Origin: Yinghuangia elevatio
GTDB taxonomy: Bacteria; Actinomycetota; Actinomycetes; Streptomycetales; Streptomycetaceae
NCBI RefSeq assembly: GCF_040649515.1
Contig: NZ_JBEZFP010000028.1
Location: 18,309 to 82,308 of the forward strand
Direction of reading: 5' to 3'
Length of the DNA stretch: 64,000 bases
The notes below the pieces were generated by a model. The model had not been told where the DNA came from, made no database searches, and was given only the letters and a program-made list of their open reading frames with translations. Every line of letters starts with the position of its first letter. Positions within the stretch are counted from its first letter, which is position 1. Positions 44,835-52,859 of the stretch are shown here, in pieces. Both the position numbers and the translations under genes were made by a program.

Positions 44835-45337
44835 TCAAGCGCTTGACCTCCGCCTACGGGCGATTCCGGCACCTCGTGCACGAGCTTCTGAAGTTCGGCG
44901 CGGTGGGCGGCTTCGGCGTCGTCGTCAACGTGGTCGTGCTCAACATCTGCCTGAACCACCTCGACCTCGCCCCCGTGCGGTCGACGATCATCGCCACGGC
45001 CGCCGCGATCGCGGTCAACTACCTGGGCAACCGCTACTGGGCGTACCGGCACCGCGGCTCCGAGGACCGGCGCCGCGAGCTGGTGCTCTTCCTGGTCTTC
45101 AGCGGCGTGGGCATGGGCCTGACCGCCGGTGTCGTGGCGATCTCGAACTACGCGCTCGGGTTCACGAGCGTGCTGGCGAACAACATCGCCAACTACGCCA
45201 TCGGCCTGCCGATCGGCACGCTGTTCCGCTTCTGGTCGTACCGCACGTGGGTCTTCACCGGTACGCACACCGCGGCGGAGCTGGACCGCGAGGCCGCCCG
45301 CCTGGTCGAGGAGGAGTCGACGCCCACCGGGCGCTGA
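44831..45337 (+). CDS. GtrA family membrane protein, tandem paralogue
   Basis: ATG 44831 overlaps the previous stop (ATGA); 168 residues. LLKFGAVGGFGVVVNVVVLN, IIATAAAIAVNYLGNRYWAYRH, LVLFLVFSGVGMGLTAGVVA and IGLPIGTLFRFWSYRTWVF give the same four-segment layout as the preceding protein. Two coupled GtrA genes suggest a heteromer or two substrates. No dedicated glycosyltransferase partner lies directly beside them, but the wall-polymer locus is on the same chromosome segment. Confidence 0.9.
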   Translation: MIKRLTSAYGRFRHLVHELLKFGAVGGFGVVVNVVVLNICLNHLDLAPVRSTIIATAAAIAVNYLGNRYWAYRHRGSEDRRRELVLFLVFSGVGMGLTAGVVAISNYALGFTSVLANNIANYAIGLPIGTLFRFWSYRTWVFTGTHTAAELDREAARLVEEESTPTGR

Positions 45338-45366
45338 CACCTCGGACCGCCTCCACAGGCCCTCAG

Positions 45367-45384
45367 CCGCCCTCAGCGGCGGCC
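45367..45384. terminator. Possible bidirectional hairpin between convergent genes
   Basis: GCCGCC/GGCGGC with a 6-nt loop, extended by flanking CAGGC/GCCTG after a bulge, between the ends of the second GtrA gene and the sensor kinase. There is no T run. Confidence 0.35.
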
Positions 45385-45452
45385 TGGGACGTCGTCCGGT
45401 CGGCAAGGACGGGCGAGGGCGTCGGCAAGGCCAGGACGCCCCTCAGCCGCCG

Positions 45453-46727
45453 TCAGCCGTCCTTCCCGCCGGCTTCCCCGGGGTAGGCGGCCAGGAAGAC
45501 CGCGAAAACCGGCGGACGCAGCTGCAGCAGCTCCAGGCGTCCTCCGTCGGCTTCCGCGAGGTCGCGGGCCACCGCGAGGCCCAGGCCCGTCGAGTTGCGC
45601 CCGCTCACCGCGCGCTCGAACACCCGTGCGCCCAGCACGTCCGAAACCCCGGCACCCTCGTCCTCCACCTCGACGACGACCGACGTGCCGGTACGCCGGG
45701 TCCGGATCGTCACCGTGCCGTCGCCGTGCATCAGCGCGTTCTCCAGCAGCGTGGCGAGCACCTGGGCCAACGCCCCCGGCGTCGCGACCGCCACGAGGCC
45801 CGGCTCCCCCGCCACCCGGATCACCCGGTGCGCGCTCGCCACCGCCGGACGCCACTCGTCGACCTGCTGGCGTACGACGTCGTCGACGCGGACCGTCACC
45901 GCGGACGCGGTCCTCGGATCCCGGCCGGCCGCCCCGCGCCGGGTGCTGGTCAGCAGCCGCTCGACGACATCGGTGAGCCGCTCCACCTGCGACAGCGCGA
46001 TCGCGGCCTCCTCCTTGACGGTCCCGGGGTCCTCGGTCGCGATGATCTCCTCCAACCGCATCGACAACGCGGTCAGCGGCGTGCGCAGTTGGTGCGACGC
46101 GTCGGCGGCCAGGCGGCGCTCGGCGGTCAGCATCCGGGCGATGCGCTCGGCGCTCTGGTCCAGCACCTCGGCCACCCGGTCCAGCTCCGGTACGTCGTAG
46201 CGGCGCTGCCGGGGCCGCGGGTCGCCCGAGCCGAGGCGCTCGGCGGTCTCCGCCAGGTCGGTCAGCGGGCGCGCGAGCCGCCGGGCCTGCCACACCGCCA
46301 GCGCGGCCGCCGCGGCCACCGCCAGCAAGGCGGCGCACAGGATCAGCAGCAGCGACTCGCGTACCTCGCGGGTGACCCGGGCCCGGGACTCCGAGACGGT
46401 CACCCGCTCGCCGAACGCCCCGCTCATCGTGACGTCGAAGGACTTGCCCTTGGGCTCGTCGCCGAAGGCCAGCGTGGGACGGCCCGGGATGGTGATGGTG
46501 GCGTACCGCGGCGCCGTGACCTGGCGGGCCAGCAGCGCGGTGTCCGGCTCCTCGCCGGCCGCGAGGCGCAGCTCGACGGTCTCCAGCAGACGCGACGCCT
46601 CGGCCTTGAGGTTGTCACGCGCGGTCGTCTCGATCGCGTTGGTCTCGACGAAGGCGAGCGGGATGCCGAGGACGGCCACCACCACGAGCACGACGCCCAG
46701 CGTGGCGTTGATGAGCCTGCGACGCAC
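45453..46727 (-). CDS. Sensor histidine kinase
   Basis: GTG 46727; 424 residues. One membrane segment near 8-27, a ~100-residue extracytoplasmic sensor region, a second segment near 125-147 (LLLILCAALLAVAAAAALAV), then HAMP (about 148-205). The H-box is ASHQLRTPLTAL with the phospho-His; N-box LLENALMHGDG and G boxes DEGAGV and STGLGLAVARDL follow. It responds to an unknown envelope signal and phosphorylates the regulator encoded 33 bp upstream. Target genes cannot be read from sequence; surface genes to the right are candidates only by position. Confidence 0.93.
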   Translation of the reverse strand: MRRRLINATLGVVLVVVAVLGIPLAFVETNAIETTARDNLKAEASRLLETVELRLAAGEEPDTALLARQVTAPRYATITIPGRPTLAFGDEPKGKSFDVTMSGAFGERVTVSESRARVTREVRESLLLILCAALLAVAAAAALAVWQARRLARPLTDLAETAERLGSGDPRPRQRRYDVPELDRVAEVLDQSAERIARMLTAERRLAADASHQLRTPLTALSMRLEEIIATEDPGTVKEEAAIALSQVERLTDVVERLLTSTRRGAAGRDPRTASAVTVRVDDVVRQQVDEWRPAVASAHRVIRVAGEPGLVAVATPGALAQVLATLLENALMHGDGTVTIRTRRTGTSVVVEVEDEGAGVSDVLGARVFERAVSGRNSTGLGLAVARDLAEADGGRLELLQLRPPVFAVFLAAYPGEAGGKDG

Positions 46728-46760
46728 AGATACGGCCGTTCCCAGTTCCTTCCCCGCCGA

Positions 46761-47432
46761 CTAGCTCTTCTCGAAACGGAATCCGACGCCGCGCACGGTC
46801 GTGATGTAGCGCGGGTTGCCGGCGTCGTCACCGAGCTTCTTGCGGAGCCACGAAATGTGCATGTCGAGAGTCTTCGTGGAACTCCACCACGTGGTGTCCC
46901 ACACCTCGCGCATCAGCTGGTCGCGTGTCACGACCCGCCCCGCGTCCCGCACCAGGACACGCAGCAGGTCGAACTCCTTTGCGGTGAGTTGCAGTTCCTC
47001 CTCGCCGATCCAGGCGCGGTGCGAGTCGACGTCGATCCGGACGCCGTGCACCCCCTGGCCCACCTCGGCGGCGCCGCGCCGCAGGAGCGCGCGCACGCGG
47101 GCGAGCAGTTCGGCGAGCCGGAACGGCTTGGTGACGTAGTCGTCGGCGCCGGCGTCGAGGCCGACGACCGTGTCGACCTCGTCGGCGCGTGCGGTCAGCA
47201 CGAGCACCGGGAACCCGTGCCCTTCGGCGCGCAGTCGTCTGCAGACCTCCAGGCCGTCCATCCCGGGCAGCCCGAGGTCCAGCACGAGCAGGTCGACCCC
47301 GCTCTGTGCGGCACACTCCAGGGCCGTCGGTCCGTCCTCACGCACCTCGACGTCGTAGCCCTCGCGGCGCAGCGCGCGTGCAAGGGGCTCGGAAATTGAG
47401 GCGTCGTCCTCGGCGAGCAGTACGCGGGTCAT
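46761..47432 (-). CDS. OmpR/PhoB-family response regulator
   Basis: ATG 47432; 223 residues. Receiver domain: LLAEDD acidic pocket, phospho-Asp in LLVLDLGLPGMDG (near residue 52), switch Thr in VLVLTARADE, Lys in YVTKPF. Winged-helix output domain: LTAKEFDLLRVLVRDAGRVVTRDQL, KTLDMHISWLRKKLGDD and YITTVRGVGFRFE. First gene of a two-gene unit with the sensor kinase. Normal in every respect. Confidence 0.94.
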   Translation of the reverse strand: MTRVLLAEDDASISEPLARALRREGYDVEVREDGPTALECAAQSGVDLLVLDLGLPGMDGLEVCRRLRAEGHGFPVLVLTARADEVDTVVGLDAGADDYVTKPFRLAELLARVRALLRRGAAEVGQGVHGVRIDVDSHRAWIGEEELQLTAKEFDLLRVLVRDAGRVVTRDQLMREVWDTTWWSSTKTLDMHISWLRKKLGDDAGNPRYITTVRGVGFRFEKS

Positions 47433-47579
47433 GGCCCGATCGTAGAACCCATCAGCCCGCTGGTCCCGTACCTGTCCCGGAGAAGTGCGGTCGAAGCGGG
47501 TTACCGGGCGGTTTCGGGCACTCGCCACGTACGGCGACGCCGGACGCGCCGACCGGGCCCGTCGCGGCCGCGGCCCGTC

Positions 47580-47960
47580 GGCGCGTCGGTCTGCGTACGC
47601 GCCCGAACTCACCCCCGAGACCACCCCGACCGGGTTCGCCGCCTGTCGGCACAGCAGCCCCGGCGCACCGCTCGACCCCGTGAGCTGCCCGGTCGGGTCC
47701 CGGCCGAGCGTGGTGCCGCGGAAGTCCCGCACGGAGTTCTGGTTCCAGCGCTCCGGCCATCGGCTGCGGTCTGTCGTTCAAGACGACCGGCGAGAGCCGA
47801 ACGGCCGACTCGACCCTGATCTCCTGCCGACCGCTGCGTGGCCCGACGGGCGTCTCGCAGAAGGCGTTGACGGACGTCGAGCCCGCCGACGCGCTCGGGG
47901 CCATCGCCGTCAGACCGCCGAAGGCGAGCACAACGGCCGTCCGCCGAACAGTCTGGCCCC
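47580..47960 (-). pseudogene. Decayed WxL-like surface protein gene
   Basis: Minus-strand translation gives a signal-peptide piece ending LTAMAPSASA, then NAFCETPVGP, and soon after VVLNDRPQPMAGAL, matching the TLNGKPQTMNGALN stretch of the intact WxL gene at 55893. A frameshift follows, and the next frame reads VRDFRGTTLGRDPTGQL, matching VQDFRGTTLGWSLTGQI, then jumps to SSGAPGLLCRQAANPVGVVSG, matching GTVGALCTQTANAPGQVSG. The middle domains, the Trp of GWSLTG and the end are lost. At least two internal deletions and one frameshift are needed, so it cannot make a working product. Its promoter and operator (47982-48039) are still recognisable. Confidence 0.75.
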
Positions 47961-47981
47961 CCGAGGCCGTCCTGTACTGGG

Positions 47982-47995
47982 TGGAACGTGTTACC
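47982..47995 (-). promoter_or_regulatory. AAC-N2-GTT operator, copy 1
   Basis: Plus strand TGGAACGTGTTACC. It fits TnnAACnnGTTnnA except the last base. It lies 14 bp past the -10 box of the decayed WxL gene, as in three other units of this locus. Confidence 0.55.
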
Positions 47996-48009
47996 GAAAA
48001 TTCGGCTGA

Positions 48010-48039
48010 GCATCAGTCAAGGATGACGGTGGAAGTCAA
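48010..48039 (-). promoter_or_regulatory. Promoter of the decayed WxL gene
   Basis: Minus strand TTGACT (48034-48039), 18 bp, TGATGC (48010-48015). Spacing and position relative to the operator match the promoters before 57461, 61250 and the right edge. Confidence 0.45.
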
Positions 48040-48149
48040 GGAGAAAAGCCAACGGGAAAGCGACGCAACGGAATTCATTCCGCGCGCCGCTTTCCGGTCG
48101 TACAAATGCCTTTACGTTGCGTGGTCTTGCCCTGTCGGGGCCGCCGCGG

Positions 48150-48998
48150 TCAGTCGTCCTCGGTGTGCCGGCGCCAGGACATCAGCATCGTGACGACGGC
48201 CATGAGGAGCACCAACGCGCCGGCCGCGATGCCGAAGATCGCGGCACCGGACAGCCCGTCGTCCGACGACGCCGAGGAGCCCTCGGACTTGAGGGTGGCG
48301 CTGGACGGCTCGGGCTCCTGCGGGGCGGTGGCGGTCGCCGTACCGAACGCCGGGAGGCTGCCCGGCGGGGTCGCCGGTACGACGCTCTGCGGGGCCTCCT
48401 GGCCGGTCGAGGCCGCCGGTCCCTGCGCGGGACCGAGCGGCGGGTCCTGGGTGGTGATCTTGACGACCGTGGACACCTCGACCGGTGCGATCGGGGTGCA
48501 CGTCGTGGTCTGCACCCCGAAGATCGCGGTGTTGGTGACCATCTTCCCGGGCGTCAGGGAGATGTCGCCGCGAGCCTCTATCGGGATCGTCAACTCGCCC
48601 TCGTAGGGCGGCACGACGATGAGGTTGGGGTGGCCGGGGATGTCGACGAGCATCTGCGGCCCGAGCAGGCGCACCGTACCCGTCGCGCCGCCGGTCATGG
48701 TGAGGTCGATCGACGGGGTCAGCGGGGTACCGGGGAAGGCGATGGGGCTGGTCGCGATGTTGGGTCCCAACGTCACCCGGATCTTGACCTTGGCGCCGGG
48801 CCGCACCGCCTCGGCGGGCCCTTCCAGGGTCACCAACTGCTCGCCGGTGGCGGAGGGTTGGTCGAGCGGGAGCTGGCAGTTGACCTGCATGGCGACCTGC
48901 CCGGCGAACGCGGGCGGGGCGAGGCCCACCACGGACGCGGCAAGGGTCGCGGAGGTCAGTCCCAGGGCGAACCCGGCTCTGGCTATACGTCGAGCCAT
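48150..48998 (-). CDS. Secreted surface protein with C-terminal membrane anchor
   Basis: ATG 48998 (MARRIARAGFALG) follows GAAGGGA at 12 bp, the same long spacing used by three other surface genes here; ATG 49019 is an alternative. 282 residues. Signal peptide about 1-32 (cleavage after PPAFA). Residues 33-175 are a beta-rich domain (VNCQLPLDQP, LTMTGGATGTVRLLGP) related to domains in the proteins at 49175, 55893 and 58007. A Pro/Ala/Ser-rich spacer leads to a membrane segment (AAIFGIAAGALVLLMAVVTML) and RRHTEDD, with no LPXTG motif. No known activity; a wall- or membrane-exposed structural protein is likely. Confidence 0.75.
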   Translation of the reverse strand: MARRIARAGFALGLTSATLAASVVGLAPPAFAGQVAMQVNCQLPLDQPSATGEQLVTLEGPAEAVRPGAKVKIRVTLGPNIATSPIAFPGTPLTPSIDLTMTGGATGTVRLLGPQMLVDIPGHPNLIVVPPYEGELTIPIEARGDISLTPGKMVTNTAIFGVQTTTCTPIAPVEVSTVVKITTQDPPLGPAQGPAASTGQEAPQSVVPATPPGSLPAFGTATATAPQEPEPSSATLKSEGSSASSDDGLSGAAIFGIAAGALVLLMAVVTMLMSWRRHTEDD

Positions 48999-49078
48999 CG
49001 GATATCGCGGTCCCTTCATCGTTGTGCGCCTGACCACTTGCCGCTCTCGGGATCTTCCCGGGAGGCACAGTACGCGAA

Positions 49079-49114
49079 GGGTCCTCCTCCCGGGAGATCC
49101 CGGGAGGAGGACCC
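49079..49114. terminator. Strong perfect hairpin, terminator of the DUF916 operon
   Basis: A 16-bp perfect stem (GGGTCCTCCTCCCGGG with its complement) around an AGAT loop, 60 bp past the stop at 49175. No T run follows, as is common in high-GC actinobacteria. It separates the long leftward operon from the last surface gene. Confidence 0.75.
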
Positions 49115-49174
49115 TCACCGACGTTTCGGCGTCATGCCGTGTCACTCATCTCGGCGGTCCGTCCGTCCCGTACG

Positions 49175-50980
49175 TCAGCTTCCGGCGACGGTACGGCGGC
49201 GACGCGTGATGAGCAGCAGCACACCCACCGACGCGAGGACGGCGGTGCCGGCCACGAGCGCGAAGGCGTTGATGGTCGAGCCACCGGAGCCGGTCTTGGC
49301 GAGGTCGCCGCTGGAGGCACCGTTGCCGCCGGTGGAACCGCTGCCACCGGTGTTGTTGTTGCTCGGCGGCGGCCCGGTCGGCGACCAGGTGACCTTCTTG
49401 GCGCTGCACACGGTCTTCGTGGTGAGGGCGGTCTCGCCCAGCTTGGTCGTGGTGGCGAGGGTGAGCGTGTCGGGCGCGAAGGTCCACTCGCCCTTGTCCG
49501 TCACCTTGTACTTGGCCTCGAAGGGGCCGCCCTTCATGTCGGCGCCCTCGACGACCTGGAACGACTTCTTCGGCGCGAGGAGTGTGAGCTCCGAACCGGC
49601 CTTGCCGCCCGCCTCGGTGACCTTCATGGCGAGCGACGGCTCGACCTCGATGGTCAGCCCCGACGCGCCGGGGATGGACGGCATCTTGCCCACGACGTCG
49701 TTCGCGAACGCCGCCTTGACGTCGATGTCGTCACCGGCCTTGGCGGTGGCCGGCACGGTGACCGTCACGTCCAGAACCGTGTCCAGCTTCGGGATCGGGA
49801 TCGGGCTTCCGGTGGTCTCGCACGAGTACTCGACCCGGGCCACGCCGCCCTTGAGGGTGGCGTCCCCGGTGCCGACCGGGTCGTCCGGCTTGACGGTGAA
49901 CGCCGCCTCGGATGCCGCGCCTTCGGCCGTCGCCTTGATCGTCTTGGTGTCCTTGTCGTTGACGGTGAAGTCCGCGGAGAACTTGCCGTCGCTGCCGGCG
50001 GCGGCGGTGACCGCGGCGTCGCCGGTCTTCGAGCCATCCGCCTTGAGGCCCTCGACCTTGACGTCCTTGCCGGCCGGGAAGTCCGTGCCGGTGACCTTCA
50101 CCTTGGTGCCGGCCTTGCCCTCGACCGGGTCGAGGGAGATGCTCGGCGCCTGCACGGTGAACTCATTGCTCAGCGCGCTGACTCCGTCGGCGTACGCGAC
50201 CTTGATCTTGTACTTGCCGGCCGCGGTGTCGGCAGGGATCGTCGGCGTCCCGGCGATCTTGTTGTCCGCCTCGGTGCGCGTGACGCCGGTGACGTCCTTG
50301 CAGACGTTCGACGCGCTGCAGAGCTGCACCTTGCCGAGCGGGGCCTTCCAGTTGTCGCCGGAGACGGTGACGTTGTCGCCCGCCTTGACCGTCGCCTCGG
50401 CCACCTTGACGTCGCCCGGGAGGACGTCGGGCTCCGTCACGGCGAACGTCGCGACGGCGTCTGCCACGTAGGTGCACGGGGCGGTCTGCTTGCCCAGGCC
50501 GGGAAGCACCGTGACGTTCGTCGAGCCCTTGGGCTTGAAGGTGATGGTGTCGCCGACCGTTGCGCCCGCCGGAACGGTGAAGGTCGTCGTGAACGGCGCG
50601 GGGTCGATCGGCACGTTCGCCGGGATGGTCAGCGTCACCTCGGGACCGACCAGGTCGACGGTGCCGGTGGCAGCTCCCGACATCTCCAGGTGCAGCGTGC
50701 TCTGCGCCTTCGAGTCCTTGAACTCCGCCGGGGCGGTGATCGGCGGCGGGCCGAGGTCGACGTTGGCGGTGACCTCGATGCCGCCGGGGCCGGTCACCGG
50801 GGTCAGCGTCACGCTGATGTCCTGCGGGCCCTTCTTCTCACCGAGCACCGGCACCTGGCAGGTGGCCTGGGCCGTCACTTTTGCCGCGTTGGCCGCCGGC
50901 GCCAACATCGTCAGGCCCGCGCCTCCGGCTATTGTCACCGCCCCGAGGAATGCGGCGGCTCTCTTGTTGACTCTCATCAT
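49175..50980 (-). CDS. Multidomain LAXTG-anchored surface protein
   Basis: ATG 50980 (MMRVNKRAAAFLG); 601 residues. Signal peptide about 1-36 (cleavage near ANA|AK). Residues 37-180 (CQVPVLGEKKGPQ, VDLGPPPITAPAEF, IPANVPIDPAPFTTTF) are nearly the same as the N-terminal domain of the WxL protein at 55893. Two Ig-like/IPT-type domains follow (about 180-360), then a second beta-rich domain (about 375-535, VEYSCETTGSPIPIPK). A Ser/Gly/Asn spacer, LAKTGSGGS, a hydrophobic helix and RRRR form a sorting signal of the LAXTG kind used by class E sortases. Last gene of the operon from 55584. Confidence 0.82.
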   Translation of the reverse strand: MMRVNKRAAAFLGAVTIAGGAGLTMLAPAANAAKVTAQATCQVPVLGEKKGPQDISVTLTPVTGPGGIEVTANVDLGPPPITAPAEFKDSKAQSTLHLEMSGAATGTVDLVGPEVTLTIPANVPIDPAPFTTTFTVPAGATVGDTITFKPKGSTNVTVLPGLGKQTAPCTYVADAVATFAVTEPDVLPGDVKVAEATVKAGDNVTVSGDNWKAPLGKVQLCSASNVCKDVTGVTRTEADNKIAGTPTIPADTAAGKYKIKVAYADGVSALSNEFTVQAPSISLDPVEGKAGTKVKVTGTDFPAGKDVKVEGLKADGSKTGDAAVTAAAGSDGKFSADFTVNDKDTKTIKATAEGAASEAAFTVKPDDPVGTGDATLKGGVARVEYSCETTGSPIPIPKLDTVLDVTVTVPATAKAGDDIDVKAAFANDVVGKMPSIPGASGLTIEVEPSLAMKVTEAGGKAGSELTLLAPKKSFQVVEGADMKGGPFEAKYKVTDKGEWTFAPDTLTLATTTKLGETALTTKTVCSAKKVTWSPTGPPPSNNNTGGSGSTGGNGASSGDLAKTGSGGSTINAFALVAGTAVLASVGVLLLITRRRRTVAGS

Positions 50981-51041
50981 TAGGTGAATGTCCCAATCTC
51001 CGAAGTGGGTTGACGCTGCTTCGCGCATTCCTGAATGAGCG

Positions 51042-51968
51042 TCAGGTGAGTGGACGGCTCCTTCGGCGGTTCGAAAGGGCCAGGAGCACCGCGACGCTGC
51101 CGAGCACCAGCGAAGCGGCCACGAGCGCGAAGGCGAGCACCTTCGAGCCGCCCGAACCGGTCGGCGCAAGGCCACCGCTCGAGCCCGGGGAAGTCGTGGT
51201 GGGGGCCGCGGTGGTCGGTGCCGCGGTCGTACCGGTGGCGGTCGGGGTCGCCGACGTGGGTGCCGTGGTCGTCGGCGTCCCGGTGGGCGACGTGGTCGTG
51301 GTCGGTGTCCCGCTGATGCCCACATTGACGCCCTGCGTCAGCGTCCCGCCGTTGGACGGCGACTCGCCGGAGGACGCCGTCACGCCGGGCCAGCGGCCCG
51401 CCGTACTCGAGGCCGCGCACTCGAGCGTCAGCGCCTTGTCGCCGTCGCCCTTGTCCAGGAAGGTCAGCTTCAGGGACTTCAGTACGGCCGTGTACGAACC
51501 GGCCTTGGGCAGGTCGAACTGCCCGGCCAGCGTGCCCACGGCCACCTTGCCGTCCGCGCCGACGGTGCCGCTGTCACCGGAAGTGGCCAGCGTCACCGAG
51601 GCGTTGGCCCCCTCGCCGCCCTCGACGTCCGCAGTCAGCGAGGCGCCGGTGTAGGAGAGGTTGTGGACCCGGGCCCCGGCCGGAATGGTGAGCAGCGGAC
51701 CGGCTTTCGCCTTGCCCGTCAGATCCGCCTTGGTGCCGATCCGCGCGGCGGACTCGCCGACGGACATGACCAGTTCGGGGCTCGGCTTGAACGCCGAGCC
51801 GTAGGGCGTACCGCCGCTCGCGGTCTGCCAGGTGCAGTCGAGCACTACGATCGCGGTGCGCGCCGCCGGGGCAGCGCTCGCCGACGGTCCGAGGGCCAGA
51901 ATCCCCCCGGCCGCACACGCCGCGCTCACCCCCGCGACGAGGCCGGCTCTTTTCATCCGCGTGGCCAT
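51042..51968 (-). CDS. LAXTG-anchored surface protein with Thr/Pro stalk
   Basis: ATG 51968 behind AAGGGAG at 11 bp; 308 residues. Signal peptide about 1-33 (GPSASA|AP). A single beta-rich head (about 35-190) with two Cys (LDCTWQTA, LECAASS) that may form a disulfide. A Thr/Pro/Ala-rich stalk of about 60 residues spans the wall, followed by LAPTGSGGSKVLAFALV, a hydrophobic helix and a basic tail: a complete sortase sorting signal. Function of the head is unknown. Lies 69 bp after the membrane-anchored WxL gene and 61 bp before the next. Confidence 0.82.
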   Translation of the reverse strand: MATRMKRAGLVAGVSAACAAGGILALGPSASAAPAARTAIVVLDCTWQTASGGTPYGSAFKPSPELVMSVGESAARIGTKADLTGKAKAGPLLTIPAGARVHNLSYTGASLTADVEGGEGANASVTLATSGDSGTVGADGKVAVGTLAGQFDLPKAGSYTAVLKSLKLTFLDKGDGDKALTLECAASSTAGRWPGVTASSGESPSNGGTLTQGVNVGISGTPTTTTSPTGTPTTTAPTSATPTATGTTAAPTTAAPTTTSPGSSGGLAPTGSGGSKVLAFALVAASLVLGSVAVLLALSNRRRSRPLT

Positions 51969-52037
51969 CGGACTGCGTACTCCCTTCTCCGGGGCGGGAC
52001 TTGCCCCCTTGCTTCGGTCACCCGACCGGTGCGCCGG

Positions 52038-52859
52038 TCAGGCCAAAGTCAGCAGCAAAGTCGCCGTGTAACTCCCGGATGTCGTCGATCCGGCGGGCAC
52101 GGGGAGCCGAATGTCGGCTCCCACGTCGAACTGGCCTCCTGTGACCCCCGCCAGCGCGGGGGCCGAGCACAGGAGGGCGGTGCGGCCCGCCGACACCGGC
52201 GAACCGGGGACGGCGGTGCTGGGGTACGGCTCGCCGCCCGGATGGGCGCCGCACTTCGGCTCCCACGCGAGTTTGTCCGCGTCGAGCGTCCGGCCCCCGG
52301 GGACCGAGAAGTCCGACATGGTGGCGGTGAGCGTCCAACCGGAGTGCGAGCCCCGGAAGTCCTGGACGAGCATCGGTTCCAGCCGGCCCTTCGCCGTGCT
52401 CGTCGTGCGGTCGACCTTGAGGAAGCCCGATCCCGCACTGGACGGGGTCAGGACACGCAGCGGACCCGCGTGGATCATCGCGCTGACCCCGCCGGGGTCG
52501 CCGGTCTGCGCCTCGAGGGCGGGCGGCATGTCGACCTGCGCGGAGAACTGCAGGTCCCCATCGGTCGGCGAACCGGCCGATGTGGTCGGCGCACTGCCAG
52601 GCAACTGCGGTGTGCCGCCCGTCGGTTGCCCGTCCGGGCCGGTTCCGCCGCCGCTGCCGTCGCCGGTCGACGGCGCGGTGGGCGACGGCGTCACTTCGCC
52701 GACCGCGACGACGGTCGGCTCGGACGCGTCGCCGCAGCTCTCCCCGTTGCACCCGCTCCCCGGGAACAGGAAGAAGGACGCGAGGACGGCCGTGGTCACG
52801 GCGACGGCGAAGACCGTCCCCAACAAGGCCGCGGTCCCCTGCCCGGGCCGGTACGTCAT
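52038..52859 (-). CDS. Membrane-anchored WxL-like domain protein
   Basis: ATG 52859 overlaps the upstream stop (ATGA); 273 residues. A single uncleaved N-terminal membrane helix (about 10-32, TAALLGTVFAVAVTTAVLAS) is followed by a Cys pair (GCNGESCGD) and a Pro/Ser/Thr/Gly linker (about 45-100). The rest is a WxL-like domain: MLVQDFRGSHSGWTLTATMSDF has the first WxL motif, then AWEPKCG and ALLCSAP with conserved Cys, and GSYTATLLLTLA at the end, where the second motif's Trp is Leu. In Firmicutes WxL domains bind peptidoglycan and partner with DUF916 proteins. Confidence 0.82.
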   Translation of the reverse strand: MTYRPGQGTAALLGTVFAVAVTTAVLASFFLFPGSGCNGESCGDASEPTVVAVGEVTPSPTAPSTGDGSGGGTGPDGQPTGGTPQLPGSAPTTSAGSPTDGDLQFSAQVDMPPALEAQTGDPGGVSAMIHAGPLRVLTPSSAGSGFLKVDRTTSTAKGRLEPMLVQDFRGSHSGWTLTATMSDFSVPGGRTLDADKLAWEPKCGAHPGGEPYPSTAVPGSPVSAGRTALLCSAPALAGVTGGQFDVGADIRLPVPAGSTTSGSYTATLLLTLA

